64,000 nucleotides of DNA from Mucilaginibacter ginsenosidivorax (GTDB taxonomy: Bacteria > Bacteroidota > Bacteroidia > Sphingobacteriales > Sphingobacteriaceae), in assembly GCF_007971525.1 (NCBI RefSeq), contig NZ_CP042437.1:4030001-4094000 (forward strand). Reading direction: 5' to 3'. Made by a program: the position numbers and the translations under genes. This document shows positions 35,331 to 44,027 of the stretch, piece after piece (positions within the stretch are counted from its first letter, which is position 1; the number at the start of each line of letters is the position of its first letter). Under the pieces are notes generated by a model. That model was not told the origin of the DNA. It saw only the letters and a program-made list of their open reading frames with translations, and did no database searches.

Positions 35331-36609
35331 GACCAACCTCCCACCATTAGCCGAACGGATGCGTCCAAAATCACTGGATGATTATGTAGGCCAAAAACAC
35401 CTGGTTGGGCCGGGGGCGGTGTTACGCAAAGCCATCGAATCGGGCGCATTGCCGTCGATGCTGTTTTGGGGGCCGCCGGGGGTAGGTAAAACTACATTGG
35501 CTTATATTATATCACAATCTTTAAATCGCCCTTTTTTTGCGCTCAGTGCTATTAACTCGGGCGTGAAGGATGTGCGTGAAGTTATCGAAAAAGCATCACT
35601 GCTAAAGCAAGGCGGCCAAACGCTGCCGATATTGTTTATTGATGAGATCCACCGCTTCTCCAAATCGCAGCAGGACTCGTTGCTGGGCGCCGTTGAGCGT
35701 GGCATAGTTACGCTTATTGGCGCCACTACCGAAAATCCTTCCTTCGAGGTGATCTCGGCTTTATTGTCGCGATGCCAGGTTTATATTTTACAGCCCCTCG
35801 CCGAAGAAGATTTGCTGAACCTGCTGGAGAAATCGATGCAGGAAGATGTGGTGTTGAAAGAAAAGCACATTATCATACAAGATCACGAGGCCATTATGCG
35901 CCTCTCGGGCGGCGATGCGCGCAAGCTGCTCAATATTTTCGAGTTGCTGGTAAACGCCTTTGACAGTGCCGACATTGTTTTAACCGACGAGGTTGTACTG
36001 GAGCATGTACAACAAAATATGGCGCTGTATGACAAAACCGGCGAGCAGCATTACGATATCATTTCGGCCTTTATTAAATCCATGCGCGGCAGCGATCCTA
36101 ACGGTGCCGTGTACTGGCTGGCCCGGATGATTGCAGGAGGGGAAGATCCTTTGTTCATCGCCCGACGTATGCTTATCCTGTCGTCAGAGGATATTGGCAA
36201 TGCCAATCCCAATGCCCTGCTATTGGCCCAAAGTTGTTTTGAGGCAGTGAATAAGATAGGCATGCCCGAATCGCAGCTGATATTATCACAAACGGCAATT
36301 TACCTGGCCACATCGCCCAAAAGTAATTCGGCTACAACAGCCATTGGCGCTGCTATGGCATTGGTAAAGCAAACTGGCGATTTGCCTGTGCCCCTGCACC
36401 TGCGTAACGCGCCCACCAAATTCATGAAAAATATTGGCTACGGTAAAGATTATAAATACGCCCACAGCTATGAAGGCAATTTTACCGACCTTGACTTTTT
36501 GCCCGACGCTATCCGCGGTACAAAAATTTATGAGCCCGGTAACAACGCCCGAGAAAATGAATCAAAAGAGAAGTTAAAGAAACTTTGGGGAGATAGGTAT
36601 AAGTATTGA
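35329..36609 (+). CDS. rarA: replication-associated recombination protein A
   Basis: 426-residue AAA+ ATPase. LAERMRPKSLDDYVGQKHLV opens the family, with Walker A GPPGVGKTT, Walker B LFIDEIHRF and sensor-1 TLIGATTENPSF. The C-terminal RarA/MgsA clamp-loader-like region has SEDIGNANPNALLLAQ. RarA (also MgsA) acts at stalled forks with single-stranded DNA binding protein. The start at 35329 coincides with the end of a word-repeat arm, and the reading frame begins MTNLPPLAERMRP as expected. Confidence 0.96.
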   Translation: MTNLPPLAERMRPKSLDDYVGQKHLVGPGAVLRKAIESGALPSMLFWGPPGVGKTTLAYIISQSLNRPFFALSAINSGVKDVREVIEKASLLKQGGQTLPILFIDEIHRFSKSQQDSLLGAVERGIVTLIGATTENPSFEVISALLSRCQVYILQPLAEEDLLNLLEKSMQEDVVLKEKHIIIQDHEAIMRLSGGDARKLLNIFELLVNAFDSADIVLTDEVVLEHVQQNMALYDKTGEQHYDIISAFIKSMRGSDPNGAVYWLARMIAGGEDPLFIARRMLILSSEDIGNANPNALLLAQSCFEAVNKIGMPESQLILSQTAIYLATSPKSNSATTAIGAAMALVKQTGDLPVPLHLRNAPTKFMKNIGYGKDYKYAHSYEGNFTDLDFLPDAIRGTKIYEPGNNARENESKEKLKKLWGDRYKY

Positions 36610-36790
36610 AGAAGAGTCAAGATATTAGAATCAAGAGTCAAGACAAAAATGAGGGTTTGATTAATTGGCTTATATTATTGAGTCGCGGTTTTCAATCAGG
36701 CTCATAAAATCTATATCTTGCAACATGATTTTTTTACAACACTTTAAGCTTTTGTCTTAATTCTTGATTCTTAACTCTTGATTCTATTCC
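36609..36790. repeat. facing arms of 'cttgattct' words between rarA and the ABC permease
   Basis: The left arm (about 36609-36652) has gagtcaaga/gaatcaaga words and starts at the rarA stop. The right arm (about 36752-36790) has cttgattct/cttaattct words and ends 1 bp before the permease ATG. Confidence 0.75.
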
Positions 36791-36791
36791 T

Positions 36792-38270
36792 ATGGTTACA
36801 TCCTTTATCAGTCATGAATTAAAAGCTTTCTGGCGATCAAAAAACACAGGAAAAAGTATTGCCATCCGGGTGGTAATGGGGCTGTTAATTCTGTACTTGT
36901 TTATCAATGTACTTGCTGCAGGCTTCTTTCTGGATAAAATACTCGAACAGCTTTATCCTAACGAGGAATTAGTGATTCCTTTTTGCGGCATAATCCTTAT
37001 TTATTTTTTGTTCGATTTATTGATGCGGTTACAATTTCAGGAATTACCTACGCTTAGGGTACAACCTTATCTGCATTTACCCATAACAAGGAATTTCCTG
37101 GTAAAGTACCTGGCGTTGTCGGCATCACTATCGGTATTTAATTTGTGGCCCTTTGTATTGTTTCTGCCATTTGTCTTCAAAGTAATAGCACCCGACTCCG
37201 GGGCAATTATAGTGTTGGCGTTTGTTGTATCAATAGCCGGGTTTACTGTATTTAATAATTACCTGGCGCTTTACCTTAAAAGAAAGTCGAATATTAACGG
37301 CTGGGTATTTTTGATCTCGGCGGCAGTACTGGCCCTTATTATCACGGGCGATTATTTATGGCATATCATTTCGCTACGCGCCATCTCTTACGCTTTTTTT
37401 GGTAAATTACTAACCATGCCCGCTATGGTCTTGTTGCCGGTTATCCTGGGCCTGGCTATGTATTATTTAAATTTTTTATACCTAAAGCAAAACCTTTATC
37501 TTGAAGACCTTACCGCACACAAAGTTAGCTCATACAAAAGCAGTACCGATATCCCCTTCCTGTCCCGCTTTGGTTCTGTAGGCGATCTGGCGGCAAATGA
37601 AATTAAGCTGGTTTTACGCAATAAGCGGTCGCGCTCGGCATTGGTTATGGGCTTGTTTTTTATGTTTTACGGGTTAATTTTTTACTCTAACAGCCACTAC
37701 CATGGTGATGGGTACAAGGTTTTTGCGGGCATGTTTATGACCGGCATTTTCATTATTAATTACGGGCAATTTATGTTTGGCTGGCAGGCATCGCATTTTG
37801 ACGGGTTGCTTGTAAATAAAATTAGCTTTGCCGATTTTATTAAGGCTAAATACCTGTTGTTTACCACCATATCAACAGTGTTTTTTATCTTAACTACGCC
37901 TTACGTTTATTTTGGATGGCGCGTATTGATTACACACTTTATAATGTACCTGTGGAATATTGGCGTAAATACAACAATGGTACTTTATTTTGCCAATCGC
38001 AATTTTAAACGGCTCGATTTGTCGAAAGGTGCGGCCTTTAACTGGGAAGGTGTTGGCGCTACCCAATGGATATTATCGTTACCGTTAATGATTACGCCGT
38101 TTGTAATATATGGCCCATTTGCGTTATTAAAGCATCCCAATATCGGGCTTGCCTTAATTGCCGCTATCGGTCTGGCAGGCGTATTAACCCGCAATTACTG
38201 GGTTAAAGTGCTTGAAACAGACTATCGCACAAAAAGATATCAAATAGCCGAAGGCTTCAGAAATAAATAA
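36792..38270 (+). CDS. ABC transporter permease, DUF5687 family
   Basis: 492 residues with about 12 hydrophobic helices in pairs. FISHELKAFWRSKNTGKSIA opens the protein and ELPTLRVQPYLHLPITR follows; both are typical of DUF5687 permeases in Bacteroidota. It overlaps nothing and ends 2 bp before the ATPase gene, so the two form one exporter. Substrate unknown. No signal or periplasmic domain was seen. Confidence 0.85.
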   Translation: MVTSFISHELKAFWRSKNTGKSIAIRVVMGLLILYLFINVLAAGFFLDKILEQLYPNEELVIPFCGIILIYFLFDLLMRLQFQELPTLRVQPYLHLPITRNFLVKYLALSASLSVFNLWPFVLFLPFVFKVIAPDSGAIIVLAFVVSIAGFTVFNNYLALYLKRKSNINGWVFLISAAVLALIITGDYLWHIISLRAISYAFFGKLLTMPAMVLLPVILGLAMYYLNFLYLKQNLYLEDLTAHKVSSYKSSTDIPFLSRFGSVGDLAANEIKLVLRNKRSRSALVMGLFFMFYGLIFYSNSHYHGDGYKVFAGMFMTGIFIINYGQFMFGWQASHFDGLLVNKISFADFIKAKYLLFTTISTVFFILTTPYVYFGWRVLITHFIMYLWNIGVNTTMVLYFANRNFKRLDLSKGAAFNWEGVGATQWILSLPLMITPFVIYGPFALLKHPNIGLALIAAIGLAGVLTRNYWVKVLETDYRTKRYQIAEGFRNK

Positions 38271-38272
38271 TT

Positions 38273-39001
38273 ATGATTGAAATAAAAAACCTGAAAAAGA
38301 TATATAACGGCGTAACCGTAGTTGATGTACCGCACCTGATAATTAACAAGGGCGAAAGCGTTGGCTTGGTAGGTAATAACGGAGCGGGTAAAACCACGCT
38401 GTTCAGGATGATACTTGACCTCATTCGGCCCGAAACAGGTGAAGTGTTATCTAATGGTGAAGTTGTGGCCGGTCATGAAAACTGGAAAAACTACACCGCA
38501 TCCTACCTCGATGAAGGTTTCCTGATAGATTATCTTACCCCCGAAGAGTACCTGTACTTTATTGGCGGCCTGCACCAGCAAAGCAAAGCCACCGTTGATG
38601 AAACCCTGGTAAAGCTATCTGATTTTTTTAACGGCGAAATCCTGAAAAAAGGCAAATACATCCGCGACTTATCCAAAGGCAACCAATGCAAGGTTGGTGT
38701 GGCATCCTGTGTGCTGCAAAAACCCGAATTGCTGATGCTTGACGAGCCCTTTGCCAACATTGACCCCAGTACCCAGTTTAGGCTAAAAAACATGCTGAAG
38801 GAGCTTAATAGAAGCCAAAACGTAACCAATATTGTATCCAGCCATGATCTTAACCACATCACCGATGTATGTGACCGTATCCTGCTGATGGAAAAGGGGG
38901 TGATTATAAAAGATATAGCCACCAGTTCATCAACACTTAAGGAGCTGGAAAATTATTTTGGCGTAGGCCAGGAAGCAGGCGAGCTGACTAAGGATATTTA
39001 G
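38273..39001 (+). CDS. ABC transporter ATP-binding protein
   Basis: 242 residues. Walker A GNNGAGKTTL, signature LSKGNQCKVGVASC (a variant of LSGGQ), Walker B LLMLDEPFANIDP and switch His in SSHDLNHI. It is the ATPase of the DUF5687 permease 2 bp upstream. The Lys and Asn in the signature differ from the consensus but this is usual in this subfamily. Followed 22 bp later by a Crp-like regulator. Confidence 0.96.
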   Translation: MIEIKNLKKIYNGVTVVDVPHLIINKGESVGLVGNNGAGKTTLFRMILDLIRPETGEVLSNGEVVAGHENWKNYTASYLDEGFLIDYLTPEEYLYFIGGLHQQSKATVDETLVKLSDFFNGEILKKGKYIRDLSKGNQCKVGVASCVLQKPELLMLDEPFANIDPSTQFRLKNMLKELNRSQNVTNIVSSHDLNHITDVCDRILLMEKGVIIKDIATSSSTLKELENYFGVGQEAGELTKDI

Positions 39002-39023
39002 ACGGTCTTTTTTACCTTTGGGC

Positions 39024-39608
39024 ATGTCATTTACCCTCATACTAAACAACATTGCCAAGCATATTCATTTAACCGCCGATGAGCAGACCATTTTTACCGG
39101 TATGCTACGGCCGCAAACCATAAAGCGTAAACAATTTTGGTTGAGCGATGGCGATATATGCAAACACTCGGCCTTTGTAACCAGCGGCTGCCTGCGTGGC
39201 TTTACAGTTGATAAAAATGGGATTGAGCATGTGCTTAGTTTTGCCCCGGTAGATTGGTGGATGGCCGATATGTACAGCCTGATAAGTCAGAAGCCCGGCA
39301 TGCTGAACGTAGAGGCGCTGGAAGACACCGAGGTGCTGTTATTGAGTAAAATTAACCAGGAGGCATTATATAAGCAGATACCCAAATTTGAGCACTTTTT
39401 TCGGGTATTGGTCGAGAATTCGCTGGTTGCAAGCCAACAGCGCCTTATAGACGGCTTAAGCCTGACGGCCGAGGACAGATATAACAATTTTTGCAAACGT
39501 TACCCCACGCTGATATATACCCTGCCCCAAAAGCAAATAGCATCGTACATTGGCGTTACACCGGAGTTTTTTAGCAGAATGAGGAAAAAGGTTGTACGTA
39601 GTACGTAA
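39024..39608 (+). CDS. Crp/Fnr-type transcriptional regulator
   Basis: 194 residues from ATG 39024. A TTG at 39018 would add two residues. An N-terminal cyclic-nucleotide-binding fold (about 20-120; LSDGDICKHSAFVTSGCLRGF) has no clear cAMP-binding Arg/Glu phosphate cassette, so the ligand is unlikely to be cAMP. The C-terminal helix-turn-helix QIASYIGVTPEFFSRMRKK is short, as in Bacteroidota Crp-like proteins. The last residues VVRST are encoded by the first 'acgta' words of the downstream repeat, so the repeat has run into the gene's end. Follows the ABC operon closely. Confidence 0.88.
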   Translation: MSFTLILNNIAKHIHLTADEQTIFTGMLRPQTIKRKQFWLSDGDICKHSAFVTSGCLRGFTVDKNGIEHVLSFAPVDWWMADMYSLISQKPGMLNVEALEDTEVLLLSKINQEALYKQIPKFEHFFRVLVENSLVASQQRLIDGLSLTAEDRYNNFCKRYPTLIYTLPQKQIASYIGVTPEFFSRMRKKVVRST

Positions 39609-39706
39609 TACGTTTTACGTATATGGCTTGCAGGTTATACGTAGTACGTTTTACGTACAAGGCTTAGCAGGTTATGCGTATCACGTAAAACGTACCACGT
39701 ATAACC
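39594..39706. repeat. 'acgta' words with a 24-bp inverted repeat between the Crp-like gene and pirin
   Basis: The left arm (39633-39656) and right arm (39683-39706) are reverse complements in 23 of 24 positions and both made of tacgtagtacgttttacgt-like words. A third partial copy (39594-39622) overlaps the stop codon of the Crp-like gene. Confidence 0.8.
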
Positions 39707-39796
39707 TAACCCCACATGCAAATTCTTGACCTACATCAACTTCCCCTTGCTAATCCCGCTGTACCTTTATATCAACAAAACAGAGGAAACAATATC

Positions 39797-40513
39797 ATGG
39801 CACAAACCGTTTTACATAAAGCCGAAACAAGGGGCCACGCCAACCACGGCTGGCTGAATAGTTATCATTCTTTCAGCTTCGGCAGTTATTACAACCCCGA
39901 GAGAATGAACTTTGGCGCATTACGCGTTTTAAATGACGACACCGTTGACGCGGGTATGGGCTTTGGCAAACATCCGCATGATAACATGGAGATCATTAGC
40001 ATACCCCTGGAGGGCAACCTGGAGCATGAGGACAGCATGAATAACGTGGCGGTTATTAAAAATGGCGACATACAGGCTATGAGCGCCGGTACTGGTATTT
40101 ACCATAGCGAGTACAACCAGGATCCAGACAAACGGGTAAAATTCCTGCAGATATGGATTTACCCTAACCAGCGTAACGTAGAGCCCCGGTATGACCAGCT
40201 TACCCTGAACCTTGATGACCGCCATAATAAACTGCAACAGGTACTATCACCCAATCCGGATGATACCGGCGTATGGATTCACCAGGACGCATGGTTCAAT
40301 TTAGGTAAATTTGATGCAGGCGTAAGTACTGATTACACCATCCACAAACCCGGCAACGGCGTATACGCATTTGTATTAAGCGGAGAAGTACAGATTGACG
40401 GCCAGGCCGTTGGCACCCGTGATGCATTAGGCATTTGGGACACCGAAGGTTTTACAATCACCGCAAGTACCGATGCGGAATTTTTACTGATGGAAGTACC
40501 GATGAGTTTTTGA
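39797..40513 (+). CDS. pirin family protein
   Basis: 238 residues from ATG 39797, which begins the family-typical HKAETRGHANHGWLNSYHSF. An ATG at 39716 would give a 27-residue extension with no homology pattern, so it is less likely. Bicupin. Metal ligands in the N-terminal cupin are in FGKHPHDNMEIISIPLEG (His, His) and AGTGIYHSEYN (His, Glu). Pirins bind Fe or other metals; some are quercetinases and others act as redox regulators. The role here is open. Confidence 0.9.
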   Translation: MAQTVLHKAETRGHANHGWLNSYHSFSFGSYYNPERMNFGALRVLNDDTVDAGMGFGKHPHDNMEIISIPLEGNLEHEDSMNNVAVIKNGDIQAMSAGTGIYHSEYNQDPDKRVKFLQIWIYPNQRNVEPRYDQLTLNLDDRHNKLQQVLSPNPDDTGVWIHQDAWFNLGKFDAGVSTDYTIHKPGNGVYAFVLSGEVQIDGQAVGTRDALGIWDTEGFTITASTDAEFLLMEVPMSF

Positions 40514-40841
40514 TGTGCCGATTTTAAATGTGCAGATGATGAGTAAATGGGTTAAAACTATCGTCATTGCGAGGACCCATCGGATAAAATCCGAAAAAAA
40601 ATTATGACGTGCAGAGAAATATAGTTAAGCGAATGCTCTAAGCTACCGTCATTGCGAGGTACGAAGCAATCCCGAACTATGTGGGACTTAGTTTGTAGGG
40701 GATTGCTTCGTACCTCGCAATGACGGATATTCAATATTGACGGTCAATAACTTACAAACAGGTTATTATAAGCGCAGCAACGTCGTCGTATGCTAAGCGG
40801 ATATGTAGTATTGATAACAATGACAGTAAAAAATAACAAAT
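40514..40841. other. spacer after pirin, holding a palindromic element
   Basis: 328 bp with no gene. It contains the long palindromic element at 40646-40726 and, at about 40562-40575, one unpaired arm of the same sequence (cgtcattgcgagga). Confidence 0.6.
40646..40726. repeat. REP-like palindrome, 28-bp perfect arms
   Basis: The left arm (40646-40673) begins CCGTCATTGCGAGGTACGAA. The right arm (40699-40726) is its exact 28-bp reverse complement. A 25-base loop lies between. The sequence cgtcattgcgagg occurs once more, unpaired, at about 40562. Dispersed palindromes of this sort are common in Bacteroidota spacers. Confidence 0.9.
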
Positions 40842-41204
40842 ATGAATCAAGATAATCAAAAGTCTCCCCCTTCAGGGGGAGATTTAGAGGGGGCTTCGGC
40901 TTCAACTCCCACTATTCCCATCCTCGTTATCGGCCGCCATCCCGAAATTCTGGCAACTGTGGTACGGCTGGTAAACAATAACCCGGCCTGGAATGCCACC
41001 GGCTGCCAAACCGACGATGAAGCTATCCAGGCTTTTGATGCGCAGGGTTTTACCCTTGTGCTCCTTGGCGGCGGAATCCCGCCTGAATCAGAATCCCGGC
41101 TTAGCCAATACTTTCGTGATTGTAAGCCTGATATCCGCATTGTACAGCATTACGGCGGTGGCAGCGGCCTGCTTGCTGCAGAGATATACGAGGCGCTTAA
41201 ATAG
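40842..41204 (+). CDS. pseudo-receiver-like small protein with a repeat-derived N terminus
   Basis: 120 residues. Residues about 27-115 have the fold pattern of a response-regulator receiver (IPILVIGRHPEILATVVRLV, then FTLVLLGGGIP and IRIVQHYGGGSG), but LLGGGI stands where LLDxxM should be, so the phosphoacceptor Asp is missing. Residues about 7-17 (KSPPSGGDLEGA) are encoded by the palindrome at 40864-40881. A short tail LLAAEIYEALK completes it. It may be a non-phosphorylated adaptor, or a decaying gene. Its neighbours give no hint of the role. Confidence 0.6.
   Translation: MNQDNQKSPPSGGDLEGASASTPTIPILVIGRHPEILATVVRLVNNNPAWNATGCQTDDEAIQAFDAQGFTLVLLGGGIPPESESRLSQYFRDCKPDIRIVQHYGGGSGLLAAEIYEALK
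40864..40881. repeat. CTCCCCC/GGGGGAG palindrome inside a coding sequence
   Basis: CTCCCCC (40864-40870), TTCA, GGGGGAG (40875-40881) is a perfect 7-bp stem with 4-base loop. The reading frame passes through it, so the repeat encodes SPPSGG in the protein. Confidence 0.85.
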
Positions 41205-41493
41205 TTCATTGGTTCATTAGTTCATTGGTCTGGTCTGGCGGGAGCTTGGTTCTTTGGCCTTTTCTTTCGGTGGCTTGATTTGTTGTGCCTTAGATTAGTT
41301 CGCCCTTTCGTTGGTAATTAGTTTGCGTCGTAGGGCGCTTTAGTTTATATATTTGTTCCCCGGTTCTAAATTTATTTGTTGGCCGCCCAGTTATCATACT
41401 GCTTGCAAGCAAAGTAAGCCATGCTAATAACGAAGCGCTGAGTATCAAACTATTCACCAATGAACTAATGAACCAGTGAACTAATGAACCAAC
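41205..41493. repeat. facing arms of 'gttcattag' words between the pseudo-receiver gene and topB
   Basis: The left arm (41203-41232) repeats gttcattggttcattagttcattgg directly at the stop codon. The right arm (about 41455-41493) repeats the complementary caatgaactaatgaacca words and ends on the base before the topB ATG. Between them about 220 bp have no gene. Confidence 0.78.
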
Positions 41494-43344
41494 ATGAAAG
41501 TTATTATAGCCGAAAAGCCATCCGTTGCCCGCGAAATTGCCAAAGTATTTGGCGCTACCACAAAAAAAGACGGCTATATGGAGGGTAAGGGCTATACTTT
41601 TACCTGGGCATTTGGCCACTTGTTACAACTGGCAGCCCCGCAGGAATATGGCTATTACGGCTGGAGCGTTCAAAACCTCCCCATGCTGCCGCCCAAGTTC
41701 AAACTCTCTATCCGTAAGGTAAAATCAAAGGATGGGATGATTGACGATCCCTCTGTTAAAAAACAGCTGGATATTATCAAAAGCCTGTTTGATGAAGCTA
41801 CTGAAATTATTGTAGCTACGGATGCCGGGCGCGAAGGTGAGCTTATCTTTCGCTATATCTATTACTATCTTAAATGTAAAAAGCCCTTTAAAAGGCTCTG
41901 GATCTCATCCCAAACGGATGAGGCTATTAAAGAAGGTTTCCGCAACCTGAAGCCGGGTAGCGACTACGATACGCTGTTCAATTCGGCACATTGCCGGTCG
42001 CAGTCGGATTGGTTGGTGGGGATGAATGCCACGCAGGCCTTAAGCCTGTCGTCGGGCAACCGGGGTGTATTATCATTAGGCAGGGTACAAACGCCTACGC
42101 TAGCCATGATCTGTTCGCGCTACCTGGATAATAAAAATTTTGTGCCGCAACTTTATTACCAGGTAAGTATACAGCCCGATAAGGATGGGCAGGTGTTTAA
42201 AGCCATCTCGGTAAATAACTTTAAAACCAAAGAAGAAGCGCAGGTTATTTTTGATAAGGTTGAGGATGTGGCATCGGGCTTTCCGCAGGGTGCCCATATT
42301 ATAAATCTGGAGGCCAAGCCCCGTAAAGAACCACCACCCTTACTGCACGACCTGAGCAGCCTGCAGCAGGAGGCCAACAAGCGCAAGGGCTTCACTGCCG
42401 ATCAAACCCTTAATATATTGCAAAACCTGTACGAAGGCAAGCTGGTAACCTACCCGCGTACCGGCAGCCGTTACATTGGCGATGATGTATTTGCAGGCGT
42501 TCCGGATTTAATTGAAAAACTAAAAGAGCATCCCGATTTTGGCAAACAAGCCACCCTGTTATCTGGTGCCAAGCTGAGCAAGCGCAGCGTAAACGCAAAA
42601 AAGGTAACCGATCACCATGCCATATTAACCACTGGCGAACCTCCTTATCAGCTAACGCCCGATAAACAGGCTGTTTACGATATGGTTGCCGGCCGCATGC
42701 TGGAATCCTTTCACCAGGATTGTATCAAGGAGATCACCAAGATCACCGTCGAATCAGGTTCGTTGTTTATGGCCAGCGGTACCGTTATACAAACACCCGG
42801 CTGGCGCGCCGTGTTTAACGAAACTGACGACGAAAAGAAAGACGAAGAAAACCCAACCCTGCCCAAAGTACAACAAGGGGAGAAGCTGCCTATTACAGAT
42901 AAGGCTTTGTTAGAGAAACAAACCAAGCCCAAACCCCTGTATAACGAAGCGAGTCTGCTTAAAGCTTTAGAAACGGCCGGAAAAGAAATTGACGACGAAG
43001 AGTTGCGTTACGCCATGAAAGATAGCGGCCTGGGCACCCCGGCTACCCGTGCCTCCATCATCGAAACATTATTAAAACGTAATTACATCCTGCGCGAGAA
43101 AAAGAACCTGGTACCCACCCCAACCGGGCTGGCAGTATACCAGGTGGTAAAAAATCAGCAAATAGCCCAGGCCGAACTGACAGGTAACTGGGAAAAACGC
43201 CTGGAAGAGATCCGTACCGGTGCATCTGTAGCCGATTTTCAGGAAGAGATCAAGACCTATACCCGCGCTATTACCCAGGAGCTGCTGCGCGAAGGCAAGG
43301 CATTGAAGATTGAGCCGGCTGGAGCAGGAGTTGCAGTAAGTTAG
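41494..43344 (+). CDS. topB: type IA DNA topoisomerase III
   Basis: 616 residues. TOPRIM opening VIIAEKPSVAREIAKVFG with ATDAGREGELIFRYIYYYL (acidic DxD-type site), then catalytic Tyr in VTYPRTGSRYI (Y320) and the domain-II AHCRSQSDWLVGMNATQAL motif. Topo III relaxes negative supercoils and decatenates. The protein ends at the AGAGVAVS tail without the C-terminal zinc ribbons found in some enzymes. Starts with ATG right after a word-repeat arm. Confidence 0.95.
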   Translation: MKVIIAEKPSVAREIAKVFGATTKKDGYMEGKGYTFTWAFGHLLQLAAPQEYGYYGWSVQNLPMLPPKFKLSIRKVKSKDGMIDDPSVKKQLDIIKSLFDEATEIIVATDAGREGELIFRYIYYYLKCKKPFKRLWISSQTDEAIKEGFRNLKPGSDYDTLFNSAHCRSQSDWLVGMNATQALSLSSGNRGVLSLGRVQTPTLAMICSRYLDNKNFVPQLYYQVSIQPDKDGQVFKAISVNNFKTKEEAQVIFDKVEDVASGFPQGAHIINLEAKPRKEPPPLLHDLSSLQQEANKRKGFTADQTLNILQNLYEGKLVTYPRTGSRYIGDDVFAGVPDLIEKLKEHPDFGKQATLLSGAKLSKRSVNAKKVTDHHAILTTGEPPYQLTPDKQAVYDMVAGRMLESFHQDCIKEITKITVESGSLFMASGTVIQTPGWRAVFNETDDEKKDEENPTLPKVQQGEKLPITDKALLEKQTKPKPLYNEASLLKALETAGKEIDDEELRYAMKDSGLGTPATRASIIETLLKRNYILREKKNLVPTPTGLAVYQVVKNQQIAQAELTGNWEKRLEEIRTGASVADFQEEIKTYTRAITQELLREGKALKIEPAGAGVAVS

Positions 43345-43549
43345 AGAGCCTGGTTTGATTAAAATTCGAATAATGGTTTGCGAACTTTCTGTTGACCCAG
43401 GGAAAACGCATCTAACTGGGTTAACATAACTTAACACATTTTAGATATTTTATTTATAAATATTTGATAATCAATATTTTATATTTTATCATGGTTAACA
43501 CTGAACTGATAGCTGTAGGCAATGAATTTCGGCGGGGACCTTCGTACTT

Positions 43550-43664
43550 ACCCATGACATGTTTTCTTTTCGAGGTGCGCCGGCCTGTCACCCTGAGCCT
43601 GTCGAAGGGTCGCGCGGAGAGGTCTTTGCCCGCTATGCTTCGACAGACTACCCATGACATGTTT
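43550..43664. repeat. palindromic element flanked by 15-bp direct repeats
   Basis: ACCCATGACATGTTT occurs at 43550-43564 and again at 43650-43664, exactly 100 bp apart. Between lie facing motifs CCTGTCGAAGGGT (about 43597-43609) and GCTTCGACAG (about 43637-43646), which form an imperfect hairpin. This may be a repeat-element insertion with duplicated flanks or a tandem duplication. Confidence 0.65.
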
Positions 43665-43670
43665 CATTTT

Positions 43671-43764
43671 CTGTCATCCTGAGCGATAGCGAAGGATCTA
43701 TTCTACGCCATGCATAACCGCCAAAAAAGTTCGCGAATAGATCCTTCGTTCCTCAGGATGACAG
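43671..43764. repeat. large REP-like palindrome
   Basis: The left arm (43671-43703) begins CTGTCATCCTGAGCGATAGC. The right arm (43735-43764) is its near-complete reverse complement, and ends CTCAGGATGACAG. The loop is about 31 bases. The motif CTGTCATCCTGAG is a familiar dispersed-repeat end in this phylum. Confidence 0.8.
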
Positions 43765-43796
43765 TCGTTTATTTTTGATTGTCGTTCTCCCTTCAG

Positions 43797-43883
43797 AATT
43801 TCGCGAAATTTTACCACTCAGCATGACAACGCTCTTTAGTATGTTATTTCCCCCTTCACAATTTCGCGAAATTTTACCACTCA
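43797..43883. repeat. 24-bp direct repeat containing an inner palindrome
   Basis: Identical 24-bp units sit at 43797-43820 and 43860-43883, starting AATTTCGCGAAATTTT (itself nearly palindromic) and ending CACTCA. They are 63 bp apart. Confidence 0.75.
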
Positions 43884-44027
43884 GGATGATAGGAAAATTG
43901 GATATGTCATCCCCAGTTGTAAAATCCGGGAACTATGAAGTGGAAAATGACGAAAGAGAATGTTTATAGTTCACGCCAATGGCCGGCAACAGCTAACATT
44001 TTTCTAATTTGAACCTCATTCTCCTTC

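Larger units (their letters stand above)
43345..44027. other. repeat-rich spacer between topB and the LysR gene
   Basis: 683 bp with no genuine gene. Several palindromic elements are packed together: a clustered element at about 43550-43664, a large palindrome at 43671-43764, and a 24-bp direct repeat at 43797-43820 and 43860-43883. Confidence 0.7.

Noticed and set aside
31925..41493. CRISPR-like array reading of the word repeats
   Set aside because: Words are adjacent and imperfect, with no regular unique spacers and no cas genes.
43464..43682. Plus-strand frame of 72 codons in the topB-LysR spacer
   Set aside because: It consists of dispersed repeat DNA with LSLSKGRAER-type repeat-derived residues; no independent coding support.
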